Origin: Lachnospiraceae bacterium
GTDB lineage: Bacteria; Bacillota; Clostridia; Lachnospirales; Lachnospiraceae
Assembly (NCBI GenBank): GCA_910575835.1
Contig: CAJTGB010000003.1
Coordinates: forward strand, 144,693-208,692
Length of the DNA stretch: 64,000 bases
Direction of reading: 5' to 3'
The notes below the pieces were generated by a model that saw only the letters and a program-made list of their open reading frames with translations, was not told the DNA's origin and did no database searches. Made by a program: the position numbers and the translations under genes. Below, in pieces: positions 7,666 through 16,331 of the stretch. Within the stretch, counting starts at the first letter, position 1. Each line of letters begins with the position of its first letter.

Positions 7666-9045
7666 ATGAATGAATATGAAATCAAAAATATTGTATCCAA
7701 CCAGCGCAAATATTTCCTTACAGGCGCTACCCTTGACGTTGCCGCAAGGGTCAGCGCACTGAGAAGATTAAAAGACAGCATCATCAAGCACGAGCCGGAG
7801 ATCAACGCGGCTTTGCAAAAAGATCTCGGCAAGAGTAATTTTGAAAGCTACATGTGCGAGACCGGACTGGTGCTCAGTGAGATCAGCTATATGCTGAAAC
7901 ATATCCATACTTTTGCCAGGGAAAAACGTGTCGCGACGCCGCTCGCCCAGTTCCACTCCCGAAGCTTCAAGAAACCGTCACCCTACGGAGTCGTGCTGAT
8001 CATGAGTCCGTGGAATTATCCGTTCCTGCTGACCCTTGATCCGCTCATAGACGCTATCGCGGCCGGGAATACCGCCGTCATAAAACCAAGCGCATACTCT
8101 CCTTATACCAGCGAGATCGTCAGACGGATCATCTGCGACTGCTTCGACGAACGGTATGCCGCCGTTGTCACCGGCGGCCGCGCAGAGAATACCTGTCTGT
8201 TAAATGAGCGTTTCGATTATATCTTCTTCACCGGAAGCCAGGCTGTCGGAAAGGAAGTCATGAGGCATGCCGCCGAATATCTGACTCCTGTGACTCTGGA
8301 ATTAGGCGGGAAGAGTCCGTGTATCGTCGAGAAAAGCGCCGACTTAAAGCTTGCCGCCAGGCGGATCGTCTTCGGCAAATATTTAAACTGCGGGCAGACC
8401 TGCGTCGCGCCGGACTATGTCTACTGCGACCGCTCCGTCAAAGACCGCCTGGTCAAAGAGATCAAAAAGCAGATCCAGAAGCAGTACGGCAAGCAGCCCT
8501 TAGACCGCAATGATTATGGCAAGATCATTAATCAGAAGCATTTTGACAGGATCATGAACCTGATCGACAAGAATAAAACAGCCTGGGGCGGCAAATCGAA
8601 CCGGAGCGCCCTTAAGATCGAACCGACCGTCATTGACAACGCCACCTTTGGAGACGCTGTGATGCAAGAGGAGATCTTCGGGCCTGTAATGCCGATCCTC
8701 ACCTACGATTCTCTGGACGAGGCGATCCGCAATATCAACTCCATGCCGCATCCGCTGGCGCTCTATATCTTTACCAATGACAAAGCCGCGGCAAGAAGAG
8801 TAACTTCCCGCTGCGGTTACGGCGGCGGATGTATCAACGATACAATCATCCACCTTGCAACCAGCGAGATGGGATTCGGCGGATTCGGTCCGAGCGGAAT
8901 GGGAGCTTACCACGGAAAAGACGGATTTGATACATTTACCCATTATAAGAGTATTGTAGACAAGAAGACCTGGATTGACCTGCCGATGAGATATCAGCCT
9001 TATAAGAAATGGAATGAGAAGCTGATACATTTGTTTTTGAAATAA
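7666..9045 (+). CDS. Aldehyde dehydrogenase (class 3-like)
   Basis: This 459-residue enzyme oxidises aldehydes to carboxylates with NAD(P)+. The catalytic Cys lies in NCGQTCVAPDYV, the general-base Glu in TLELGGKSP and the coenzyme motif in FTGSQAVGKEV. The short overall length and the hydrophobic C-terminal tail (IHLFLK) are typical of class 3 (fatty aldehyde dehydrogenase-like) members, which often associate with membranes. AAAAGGAG lies upstream of the ATG. It ends the MarR-controlled operon, and a strong hairpin follows at 9098-9129. Together with the alcohol dehydrogenase it suggests detoxification or use of a medium- or long-chain aldehyde. Confidence 0.9.
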   Translation: MNEYEIKNIVSNQRKYFLTGATLDVAARVSALRRLKDSIIKHEPEINAALQKDLGKSNFESYMCETGLVLSEISYMLKHIHTFAREKRVATPLAQFHSRSFKKPSPYGVVLIMSPWNYPFLLTLDPLIDAIAAGNTAVIKPSAYSPYTSEIVRRIICDCFDERYAAVVTGGRAENTCLLNERFDYIFFTGSQAVGKEVMRHAAEYLTPVTLELGGKSPCIVEKSADLKLAARRIVFGKYLNCGQTCVAPDYVYCDRSVKDRLVKEIKKQIQKQYGKQPLDRNDYGKIINQKHFDRIMNLIDKNKTAWGGKSNRSALKIEPTVIDNATFGDAVMQEEIFGPVMPILTYDSLDEAIRNINSMPHPLALYIFTNDKAAARRVTSRCGYGGGCINDTIIHLATSEMGFGGFGPSGMGAYHGKDGFDTFTHYKSIVDKKTWIDLPMRYQPYKKWNEKLIHLFLK

Positions 9046-9087
9046 CGTATGAAGCATTTTTGCCATATAGAACCGTGTTCCTTGATA

Positions 9088-9137
9088 GCTGTACATGGCA
9101 GTTCAGACAGGCAGCCCTGTCTGAACTGCTACAGCTT
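9088..9137. terminator. Strong hairpin between convergent genes
   Basis: A perfect 14-bp stem (GCAGTTCAGACAGG / CCTGTCTGAACTGC, 9098-9129) has a CAGC tetraloop and is extended by AGCTGTA / TACAGCT outside a small bulge. It lies between the aldehyde dehydrogenase (plus) and the cupin gene (minus). T tracts are weak on both strands, so it is a likely bidirectional terminator rather than a certain one. Confidence 0.55.
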
Positions 9138-9155
9138 TCAAAAGATTTGTTATCG

Positions 9156-9488
9156 CTAAAATACAACGACCAATAGCATTTTAAAAAATTCCTCTGCATA
9201 AACGGCATGAGGATGTCCTGCTGGCATGACAATAGACTCTCCTTCGTGCAGCAGATATTCAACACCATCAATAGTAATTTTACCAGTACCGTCTAAGCAG
9301 GTAACAAAAGCATCTCCGCCTGATTCATGGGTGCTGATTTCTTCACCTTTTGCAAAAGAAAATAGAGTAATACTCAACGCTGAATTCTGCGCAAGCGTTT
9401 TACTGACGACTTGCCCATCCTGATAGGAAATCTGTTCTTTCAGCGTTAATACTTCTGATTTTGCAATATTTTTCATTTTTACGTCCAT
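9156..9488 (-). CDS. Cupin-domain protein
   Basis: This 110-residue single-domain beta-barrel protein carries a cupin motif 1 variant (GEEISTHESGGDAFVTCLDG) and motif 2 (GESIVMPAGHPHAV), with His/Glu residues placed for a metal ion. The ATG at 9488 has AGGAGG at 9495-9500. It lies 16 bases downstream of the ferredoxin-type gene and is co-transcribed with it. Such small cupins often sit with redox regulators in Clostridia, but the ligand or reaction is unknown. The divergent Crp/Fnr-type regulator is the likely controller. Confidence 0.8.
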   Translation of the reverse strand: MDVKMKNIAKSEVLTLKEQISYQDGQVVSKTLAQNSALSITLFSFAKGEEISTHESGGDAFVTCLDGTGKITIDGVEYLLHEGESIVMPAGHPHAVYAEEFFKMLLVVVF

Positions 9489-9504
9489 AATAATCCTCCT
9501 TCGT

Positions 9505-10167
9505 TTATTCCATAATTCTGCCGTCAATAGATAGGGTAACTATCTTCCAGGGAATGGATTTGCCGCTTGCCTGTAATGCTTTTTTTGCCGCCAATGCTAA
9601 CCCGCCGCAGCACGGAACTTCCATTCGTACAACAGTCACACTTTGAATATTATTATTTTGAATGATCTGTGTCAGTTTTTCGCTGTAGTCTGTGTCGTCA
9701 AGCTTAGGACAACCGATAATCGTGACTTTTCCATCCATGAATTGGTCATGCATCCTGGCGTAGGCATATGCGCTGCAATCAGCCGCAATCAGCAGTTTTG
9801 CACCGTTGAAATAAGGTGCGTTGACAGGAATCAGTTTCATCTGACAAGGCCACTGGCCAAGGCAGGAAGCAGTCTGTGCCTGAAAATGGGAAGTATGAGA
9901 ATCTCCAGGAAGGGGATTTGACTCTTTCTTTTTTCTCATATTTTCCTGTACAGCTTCTACATCATAGGCAGCAGCTTCACGTTCTACGAAGGAAATCGCT
10001 CCTGTTGGGCAGGTTGGCAGGCAATCTCCCAGGCCGTCACAATAGTCATCACGAAGAAGTTTCGCTTTTCCATTTACCATACCAATTGCTCCTTCATGAC
10101 AGGCAGAAGCACATGCACCGCAGCCATTACATTTTTCTTCGTCTATTTGAATAATTTTTCGAATCAT
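9505..10167 (-). CDS. 4Fe-4S ferredoxin-domain protein
   Basis: The N-terminal 60 residues form a ferredoxin-like fold. The first cluster motif, CNGCGACASACHEGAI, is complete. The second reads CDGLGDCLPTCPTGAI and lacks the usual second cysteine, having Leu instead. The remaining 150 residues form a Cys-containing domain with paired cysteines late (PCCGGLALAAKKAL). The 220-residue protein is probably a soluble electron carrier or redox sensor. GAGG precedes the ATG at 10167. The gene is first in a two-gene unit with the cupin and faces the Crp/Fnr gene across 90 bases that hold a perfect palindrome. The exact role is unknown. Confidence 0.75.
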   Translation of the reverse strand: MIRKIIQIDEEKCNGCGACASACHEGAIGMVNGKAKLLRDDYCDGLGDCLPTCPTGAISFVEREAAAYDVEAVQENMRKKKESNPLPGDSHTSHFQAQTASCLGQWPCQMKLIPVNAPYFNGAKLLIAADCSAYAYARMHDQFMDGKVTIIGCPKLDDTDYSEKLTQIIQNNNIQSVTVVRMEVPCCGGLALAAKKALQASGKSIPWKIVTLSIDGRIME

Positions 10168-10200
10168 TTTAAATCCATCCTCTCTTGTGATTTTAGGATC

Positions 10201-10243
10201 AGTATACTATAATTAAATATAAATTTCTGTTGTTATAACAACA
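10201..10243 (-). promoter_or_regulatory. Crp/Fnr-type operator and -10 of the ferredoxin-cupin promoter
   Basis: The perfect 16-bp palindrome TGTTGTTATAACAACA lies at 10228-10243. On the minus strand a -10 candidate TATACT (10206 down to 10201) would start transcription near 10194. That places the palindrome centre about 41.5 bases upstream, the classical activating position for Crp/Fnr proteins. It also lies 15 bases before the regulator's own ATG, so it could repress that gene. Confidence 0.55.
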
Positions 10244-10257
10244 AAAGGAGAGAATAT

Positions 10258-10905
10258 ATGAATTTATCTAATACACAATTATTTTATGGGTTAAAAGAAG
10301 ATGAAATCACCTCTCTTTTAGACTGTCTGAATGCCGAAAAACGCAGCTATAAAAAAGGAGAAGTTATTCTTTCCGAAGGGAGTACTACAGAAAATTCAGG
10401 GATCGTACTATCGGGCATGGTCATGATATCTTGTTGTGATATTTGGGGAAATACTAGTATTTTAGGAAATGCGGCCCCCGGTTCTATATTTGCAGAGGTA
10501 TATGCCTGCATTCCGGGTCAGCCGTTGCTGGTTACGGTATCAGCTGCAGAAGATACTTCTATTCTGTTTATGAATGTAGGCCGCATCTTGACTACCTGCA
10601 GCAATGCCTGCCCTTTTCATGCAAGACTTGCGCAAAATCTGCTGACTGTCTGCGCCCACAAAAATCTTCAGCTTTCCCAAAGGATACAGCATACCAGTTC
10701 AAAATCTGTACGAGGAAGATTGATGTCCTATTTTTCAGAATGCGCTAAGCATTTCGGAAGTAATTCTTTTCTTGTTCCATATAACCGTCAGCAGTTGGCA
10801 GATTATTTGAATGTCGATCGCAGTGCTATGTGCAATGAGCTTTCCAAAATGCAGAAGGACGGTATGATAGAATATACGAGAAATCATATTTTGCTCAAAG
10901 ATTAG
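10258..10905 (+). CDS. Crp/Fnr-family transcriptional regulator
   Basis: This 215-residue protein has an N-terminal cyclic-nucleotide-binding-like beta-roll (residues 10-125, with the loop GSIFAEVYACIPGQPLLVTV) and a C-terminal helix-turn-helix (PYNRQQLADYLNVDRSAMCN, residues 175-195). Several cysteines occur in the sensor domain (SCCDIW, CSNACPF), so a redox or Fe-S cue is possible but unproved. AAAGGAGAG precedes the start. It is divergent from the ferredoxin and cupin genes, and the palindrome between them is the probable binding site. Its 3' end meets the ABC permease gene tail to tail, 13 bases apart. Confidence 0.85.
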   Translation: MNLSNTQLFYGLKEDEITSLLDCLNAEKRSYKKGEVILSEGSTTENSGIVLSGMVMISCCDIWGNTSILGNAAPGSIFAEVYACIPGQPLLVTVSAAEDTSILFMNVGRILTTCSNACPFHARLAQNLLTVCAHKNLQLSQRIQHTSSKSVRGRLMSYFSECAKHFGSNSFLVPYNRQQLADYLNVDRSAMCNELSKMQKDGMIEYTRNHILLKD

Positions 10906-10918
10906 AAGAATTCTGGAT

Positions 10919-11728
10919 TTAATAAAACTGCAGCTCCCCGGTCTCCCTGTTATGGCGCTCTGCCCTGCCAATCAGGAACACCGTGACCGCCGTCATTACG
11001 CCCAGGCAGATCAACAGTCCCAGAATTTCTGCCTGCCACCCGCGGCTGCTTTTTTGTATGTGCAATGCAAAGCGTATGATATTGATACAGTATGTCAACG
11101 GAAATACCATGGATACAATTCTCGCCCAGCACGGGAAGCTGTCCACCGGCACCCTCGTCCCGGAAAATAAGGTCATAGGCATATCGAACACATCCATCAC
11201 GATCGATGCGTCTCTGGAGAACAGAAACACCGCGTTCAGCATCCCGCCCCAGACAGTTGAAGAAATAATGAGCAGCAGCAACACCGCCGGAAGCAGGAAC
11301 AGATTATCCCACCGAATTGTCTTAGTATACATCAAAAGGAACCCGCAGAAACAGACGAACATCCACACTTCCTGAATCAGCGCCCCCAGCGCTCTTCCAT
11401 AGCTCATAGCAAGGCGGCTTGCCGGCGTCAGGGAGGCGATCTCCAGTGTTCCCCCTCTCCGCTCCTGATTCGCCATGGACCAGGCATTCTGAACCATAGA
11501 CCAGAAGCAGGTATATGCCATGAATCCGGTTCCAAGGAAGGCAAGCAAAGTCTTGCCATCCTCAATCCCCATATAGTCTGTAAGCTCAAACGGCTTGTAT
11601 GCATAGTATACCTCAAAAAAACCAAGAATCGGCCAGATTAAAAGTGAAAAATATACATATGCCGAGTGATAATCATGTTGCTGCTGCTTCGTGATCTCAG
11701 CCTTCATTACGATTAAAAATTTCTTCAT
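10919..11728 (-). CDS. ABC-2 type transporter permease
   Basis: This 269-residue membrane protein has about six hydrophobic segments and the ABC-2 pattern with the mid-protein segment RRGGTLEIASLTPASRL, typical of the cytoplasmic loop that contacts the ATPase. AGGAGG lies upstream of the ATG at 11728. It is the last gene of a four-gene minus-strand operon: ArsR-type regulator, permease, ATPase, permease. The two permeases have the same length and probably form a heterodimer with the ATPase. The exported substrate is unknown; such systems often export drugs, peptides or polysaccharides. Confidence 0.85.
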   Translation of the reverse strand: MKKFLIVMKAEITKQQQHDYHSAYVYFSLLIWPILGFFEVYYAYKPFELTDYMGIEDGKTLLAFLGTGFMAYTCFWSMVQNAWSMANQERRGGTLEIASLTPASRLAMSYGRALGALIQEVWMFVCFCGFLLMYTKTIRWDNLFLLPAVLLLLIISSTVWGGMLNAVFLFSRDASIVMDVFDMPMTLFSGTRVPVDSFPCWARIVSMVFPLTYCINIIRFALHIQKSSRGWQAEILGLLICLGVMTAVTVFLIGRAERHNRETGELQFY

Positions 11729-11765
11729 GCGCCCCTCCTGTATGCGTACTCATTTACCAGACTGA

Positions 11766-12626
11766 TTATGAATTGCAGCGGTTGATGATCTCAATAAGGG
11801 CCTCCTCCAGACTTGGCTCCTGTACGCTGGTGACGACTTTCGGTTCATAGGCCAAAAGCCCCTTAAGCTGCTCCTTCGTTCCCTCCGCAATTATCCTGCC
11901 CTTATCTAATATATAGATATAATCACACAGTTCCTCTGCCTCACTGATATAGTGAGTCGTCAGCAGAATTCCCCTTCCTTCTTTGTGTGCCAGATCAGAT
12001 ACCAGATTCCTTATCTCCTTTGCTATCACGATATCGAGTCCAAGCGTAGGTTCATCCATAAAAAGGTATATCGGATCATTGATAAGTCCCCGCGCGATCT
12101 GTAATCGCTGCTTCATCCCCTTCGAATATCTCTCGACAGGAACATTTGCCGCCTCTTCTAATCCAACTGTTCTTAACAAGTATGCAATCCTTTTATCCAG
12201 ATCAACACCGCTCAATCCGTACAGGCTTCCGAAATATCTGAGATTCTCCTTAGCAGTCAACCGCCAATAGAGATTTCTCTCTCCGCCCGAGATTACATTG
12301 ATCCTTTCTTTTATCCACAAATGATTTTTCACAGCGTCAACTCCATTCATAGTCAGACTGCCCGACGTCGGGGCTATGATGGACGCCAACATACGGATAG
12401 TCGTCGTCTTTCCCGCTCCATTAATCCCCAGGACTCCGATGATTTTCTCTTGCGGGATTTCTAACGATATGTCTTTTACCGCATGGATGACTCTTTTTTG
12501 CTTACGGCCGAATAATCCGCTCTTTTCCATTATTTTTTCTTTTAGAATATAATCTTTTACCAAATGCTGAGCAATAATTTTTCTTGCATCCTGATCCTCT
12601 AAACGTCCCTTGACTGCACCGTACAT
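11766..12626 (-). CDS. ABC transporter ATP-binding protein
   Basis: This 286-residue ATPase has Walker A (GINGAGKTTT), the signature YSKGMKQRLQIARG, Walker B (YLFMDEPTLGLD) and the H-loop (TTHYISEAEEL). The Walker A region is preceded by a longer than usual N-terminus of about 60 residues. Two start codons lie together (GTG at 12629, ATG at 12626); the ATG has the better spacing to AAGGAGAG. It is flanked by the two permease genes, with 10 to 40 bases between, and is the energy unit of that exporter. Confidence 0.9.
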   Translation of the reverse strand: MYGAVKGRLEDQDARKIIAQHLVKDYILKEKIMEKSGLFGRKQKRVIHAVKDISLEIPQEKIIGVLGINGAGKTTTIRMLASIIAPTSGSLTMNGVDAVKNHLWIKERINVISGGERNLYWRLTAKENLRYFGSLYGLSGVDLDKRIAYLLRTVGLEEAANVPVERYSKGMKQRLQIARGLINDPIYLFMDEPTLGLDIVIAKEIRNLVSDLAHKEGRGILLTTHYISEAEELCDYIYILDKGRIIAEGTKEQLKGLLAYEPKVVTSVQEPSLEEALIEIINRCNS

Positions 12627-12639
12627 CACACGCTCTCCT

Positions 12640-13449
12640 TTACCCGAATATACTTTCCACCAGCTTAAGCTCCATCTTCTTATACCAGACCGTACCGATC
12701 AGCAGGTACACCCCGGACAGCAAGACTATCTGCCAAATCAAAAGCTGATTCACCGACAGGCTTTGATTCTCTATCATTACATTCCGAAACAGACTGACAG
12801 CCGGTGTCAGCGGGAATATCTGCGCCGCATATTGAAGCCCTGCCGGAAGATATTGGAGCGGATACATGATACCGCATACCAGATTCATAGTTATGAATAA
12901 TGTATTCTGCGTTAGATAGGTGTCCCTGGTATACAGCATCAGCGACGACAGCGCAATTCCCATGCAGAAAAAGCTAAAAACCGCCAATAAGATCACTGCA
13001 GCCGCCCGAACCGAGAACAAATATCCCAAGTCCGCTCCCACCAATGCCCCAACCGCCGTCACTGCGCCGAATTCCAGCAGGGCCCTTGCCGTCTGTTCCA
13101 GCAGACACCCGCAAAAATATGCATACCTTGGCATCGGCGTCATCAAAAGTGTTTCAAGCGTTCCCTCTCTTAATTCCGTAATCAGCGCCCTTCCGATATT
13201 CATAAGCGTAGACACAGCCAGTACATTCAGCGCAGAACCCAGCACAACATATGTCATATAATCTGCTCCGTTGGCATATTCGTGAAACTCACTGTTCAGA
13301 TTCCCATGTATATAATAGTGATACATAAAATACGGAAATATAATCTGAGTCACCCCCGTAACGATTCTTGAAACCATAAATGACCACGGTACAGCTCTTA
13401 AAATTCCTATTCTGTTCTTCCTGTACGTTGAAATAATAACTCTCCACAT
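12640..13449 (-). CDS. ABC-2 type transporter permease
   Basis: This 269-residue integral membrane protein has around six hydrophobic segments and a loop ELREGTLETLLMTPMPRYAY, equivalent to the one in the second permease of this operon. I chose the ATG at 13449; it lies four bases after the stop of the ArsR-type gene and has GGTAGGA upstream. A longer in-frame extension would overlap the regulator and is not credible. It probably pairs with the permease at 10919-11728. Confidence 0.85.
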   Translation of the reverse strand: MWRVIISTYRKNRIGILRAVPWSFMVSRIVTGVTQIIFPYFMYHYYIHGNLNSEFHEYANGADYMTYVVLGSALNVLAVSTLMNIGRALITELREGTLETLLMTPMPRYAYFCGCLLEQTARALLEFGAVTAVGALVGADLGYLFSVRAAAVILLAVFSFFCMGIALSSLMLYTRDTYLTQNTLFITMNLVCGIMYPLQYLPAGLQYAAQIFPLTPAVSLFRNVMIENQSLSVNQLLIWQIVLLSGVYLLIGTVWYKKMELKLVESIFG

Positions 13450-13453
13450 ATTC

Positions 13454-14404
13454 CTACCCCATGATCTCATAGAATGTATACGGTATAAAGTCAATGATCT
13501 CTGTCTGGAAATGATATTCCACATAAGCGCCCCGCCTCTTCTTCTTAACCAATCCCGCATCGTCAAGGGCTTTCAGATGCTTGAATACTCCTGCCTCACT
13601 GATGGACAGATACCCTGACAATTCCTGTATCGTATGGACGTCCTTAAGCAATAATTTCACAACCTTAAGCCTGGTCGGGTTCGCCAGCGCCTTAAAAAGC
13701 CTCACCATATCTTCCGGTATCCCATCTTCCGGCTGTTCCACCTGAATACCTTTTACAATATCAAGCGCCTGTCCTTCTTTATACAGCCACAGATGCGGCA
13801 CAACAAAGGTGCTGACCGACGCATAGATCCTCTGTATCTCTTTCTTCCTGAAGGTATACTCCCTGTTCTTAAGATACGTTAAATAATCCTCTCCAACGAC
13901 CAGTCTTGGATGAATCCTGCAGCACCAGTTCCAAAGTCCCTTCCCGGCGCAATATTCTCTCTCTTCCTTAAGAATACGCCTGATATAGGGCCTTAAGAGC
14001 ATCTCCTCCCTCCCAAAAACAAGCTGATAGTATTCTCTTGCCGCGTCAAGGATCCTGTCTCTCTCCCTGATATCCATCTTCCTGCCAAACGGCAGAAGCA
14101 TCTCGTTCCATTCGTAAATGTTCTTCCTGCGCAGACATACAAGCAATTCTGGAATCTCCATCTGGCGAAACGTATCCCAGGCCGGTATATCGATCAGCAG
14201 CGTCCATCCGCCTGTAAGATCCTGCAGATCCCTGATCTCTTCTGTCAGCCGGGGATTCTTCTTCTCCACCGCCTGACTCCATTTTCTCCTGCCCATATGA
14301 TGATCCGGCTGTGCAAGCACATGCATAGAGAAAAACATTTCCCAGGCCGGGAAATAAGAGAACATGACCTCGATACCATTTTCCTCGATCTTGTCTATAA
14401 TCAT
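13454..14404 (-). CDS. ArsR-type winged-helix regulator with large N-terminal domain
   Basis: The C-terminal 90 residues form an ArsR-like helix-turn-helix (FKALANPTRLKVVKLLLKD, then SGYLSISEAGVFKHLKALDD, and the wing KKKRRGAYVEYHF). The first 210 residues form a separate domain resembling the uncharacterised DUF5937 type found on such regulators. Total length is 316 residues from the ATG at 14404, with GGGAGG eight bases upstream. It is the first gene of the ABC exporter operon and has a consensus promoter at 14466-14494. It probably represses the operon and may sense the exported compound. Confidence 0.8.
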   Translation of the reverse strand: MIIDKIEENGIEVMFSYFPAWEMFFSMHVLAQPDHHMGRRKWSQAVEKKNPRLTEEIRDLQDLTGGWTLLIDIPAWDTFRQMEIPELLVCLRRKNIYEWNEMLLPFGRKMDIRERDRILDAAREYYQLVFGREEMLLRPYIRRILKEEREYCAGKGLWNWCCRIHPRLVVGEDYLTYLKNREYTFRKKEIQRIYASVSTFVVPHLWLYKEGQALDIVKGIQVEQPEDGIPEDMVRLFKALANPTRLKVVKLLLKDVHTIQELSGYLSISEAGVFKHLKALDDAGLVKKKRRGAYVEYHFQTEIIDFIPYTFYEIMG

Positions 14405-14465
14405 TGCAAGGCCCTCCCGATTTTCTTTTTGGTTAATCCGTTCTGTTCTGAACTTGGGCAGAGGT

Positions 14466-14494
14466 ATTATAGTGAGCCGATCCATAGTTGTCAA
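14466..14494 (-). promoter_or_regulatory. Consensus promoter of the ArsR-ABC operon
   Basis: On the minus strand a perfect -35 TTGACA (14494 to 14489) and a perfect -10 TATAAT (14471 to 14466) are separated by 17 bases, about 62 bases before the regulator ATG. A promoter this strong needs repression, which fits the first gene being a repressor. Confidence 0.75.
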
Positions 14495-14552
14495 CATTTT
14501 TCTATACTAATTTTGCCACAACATTTGAACAACATTTGAGCGGATGAGATCC

Positions 14553-15293
14553 CTACTCATCCGCTCTCTTTATCTCAATATTCCCCTGTATATCATCCGC
14601 CTCTTCCTGTGTCAGAACACTCTCCCTGACCATACTCTGCAGCACCTCTCCGACACGCTGCGAAGCAAGCTTCAGGCTTACATCCGGCGAATACAGCGAA
14701 GGAGCATTGGGAACCCCCGCCAACAAGGCTGATTCATAATCCGTAAGCTCAGAAGGCAATTTATCAAAATATCCCTTAGAGGCCGCATAAACCCCGCTGT
14801 AGCCGCTGCCGAAATTAGACGTATTCACATATAACTCAAAGATCTCTTCCTTACTGTATTCCTCCTCAATATCAAACACTGCGAAGATCTCCGCTACCTT
14901 CCGTTCCACCTTCTTCTCCTGCGTAAACAGCAGGTTCTTGGCAAGCTGCTGCGTTATGGTGCTGCCGCCTTCTTTGAAAGATCCCGCCATGATGTCTCTC
15001 AATGCAGCACGGCAGATCGCAATCGGATCGAGACCGGAATGATTCATAAAACGATGGTCTTCCACTGAGACGACCGCCTTAATATAGAATTCCGTCAATT
15101 CCGAGTAATGCGTAAAGTCCTCTCCCTCACGAATCAACTCGACCCGCTCCTGAATCGGCATCTGCGATATGGCATCCTCATACATCCGGTAACCCTTTAC
15201 ACCGATTACAATGACGGATGCCGCCGCCGCATACAGCAGCACGATCATCAGAACGCATATGATATTTCTGACCGGACGCCTCCTCTTCACCAT
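14553..15293 (-). CDS. Monofunctional peptidoglycan glycosyltransferase (GT51)
   Basis: This 246-residue protein polymerises lipid II into glycan chains at the outer membrane face. A single N-terminal membrane segment (residues 9-32) is followed by a GT51 domain with catalytic Glu78 in VSVEDHRFMNHSG, then GGSTITQQLAKNL and the second Glu region RKVAEIFAVFDIEEEYSKEE. No transpeptidase domain follows, so it is monofunctional, like MtgA or Mgt. It lies 42 bases after the histidine kinase gene and on the same strand, so the two-component system upstream may control it together with itself. Confidence 0.9.
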   Translation of the reverse strand: MVKRRRPVRNIICVLMIVLLYAAAASVIVIGVKGYRMYEDAISQMPIQERVELIREGEDFTHYSELTEFYIKAVVSVEDHRFMNHSGLDPIAICRAALRDIMAGSFKEGGSTITQQLAKNLLFTQEKKVERKVAEIFAVFDIEEEYSKEEIFELYVNTSNFGSGYSGVYAASKGYFDKLPSELTDYESALLAGVPNAPSLYSPDVSLKLASQRVGEVLQSMVRESVLTQEEADDIQGNIEIKRADE

Positions 15294-15335
15294 ACTGTCA
15301 TCTCCTTTTTGCTCTTCGAATAAGTAATAAGTCCG

Positions 15336-16331
15336 TCACTTGGGAAAACGTATACAAAACATTGCGCCGCCCTGCGGATGATTCCCTGCGCTGACCGTTC
15401 CGCCCTGACGGGTAATGATCGTCCTGCACAGAGCCAATCCAATCCCAAATCCCGCCGTATCAGAATTCTTTCCGCGATAGAATCTGTCAAACAGATAATA
15501 CAAATCCTCTTCCTTAAATCCTGCCCCGTTATCACGGATAACAATCTCCGTATACAGCAGATTGTCCTCGCAGACAATCTCAATCCTTCCATTGCCGCCG
15601 ACACTTTCCACACAGTTTTTGAGGATATTTCGGACAGCCTCCGACAACCAGTCCGAATCCCCGGCGATCACAAGCCCCTCCGGTATCTCCGTCCCAAGAC
15701 TGATACCGTGAAGCTCCATTGTGATCGATAAAGGCTTTAAAGCTGCATCTATCATGCATTTTACATCAACCTGATCATTCCTAAATTCAACGATTCCGGC
15801 ATCAAGACGGGATAATTTCAACAGAGCAGTAAGCAGCCAATCCATCCGGGCAAGCAGTTCTTCCGCCTCCCACAACAGGTTATCCCTCTCATTGCCATCC
15901 GGGCCATTCTCAAGCAGCGACAGGATGAGGTTGATCGAAGTAAGCGGCGTGCGAAGCTGATGGGCGATATCCGCAAGCGAATCCGCCAGATGCTCCTTCT
16001 CCTTCTTAAGCATAGCGTTCTGCTCCCGAATTCGGAGCGTCATCTTGACGATCTCACTTTGCAGGATGGAGAGCTCTCCTTCTTCCGAATCGCTGATATA
16101 CAGATGATCTGCATTATGAAGCACCAGATCGATCTGATCCGCGATCTGCGCGATGCTTCTGTACCTCGCCCTGGTAAAAACACAGAATGCAATCCCGAAA
16201 ACCATAGAAGAACAGGCAGCCAGAATCCCTGCCGCTCTATGAATCGCAAACCCGAGTATAACATTCACCGACGTTATCAGCAAATAACATATTACAAACT
16301 GCCGGAATTCTCTGTTACGAAGCATGTCCAT
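15336..16331 (-). CDS. Sensor histidine kinase
   Basis: This 331-residue kinase has two membrane segments near the N-terminus (residues 11-32 and 35-53) with almost no extracellular loop, the intramembrane-sensing layout seen in cell-envelope stress kinases. The dimerisation box has His124 in ADIAHQLRTPLTS, and the ATPase domain shows NILKNCVESVG, DNGAGF and GFGIGLAL. It overlaps the response regulator by 17 bases, so the two are coupled. The neighbouring glycosyltransferase supports a role in sensing cell-wall damage or a peptide antibiotic (inference). Confidence 0.9.
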   Translation of the reverse strand: MDMLRNREFRQFVICYLLITSVNVILGFAIHRAAGILAACSSMVFGIAFCVFTRARYRSIAQIADQIDLVLHNADHLYISDSEEGELSILQSEIVKMTLRIREQNAMLKKEKEHLADSLADIAHQLRTPLTSINLILSLLENGPDGNERDNLLWEAEELLARMDWLLTALLKLSRLDAGIVEFRNDQVDVKCMIDAALKPLSITMELHGISLGTEIPEGLVIAGDSDWLSEAVRNILKNCVESVGGNGRIEIVCEDNLLYTEIVIRDNGAGFKEEDLYYLFDRFYRGKNSDTAGFGIGLALCRTIITRQGGTVSAGNHPQGGAMFCIRFPK

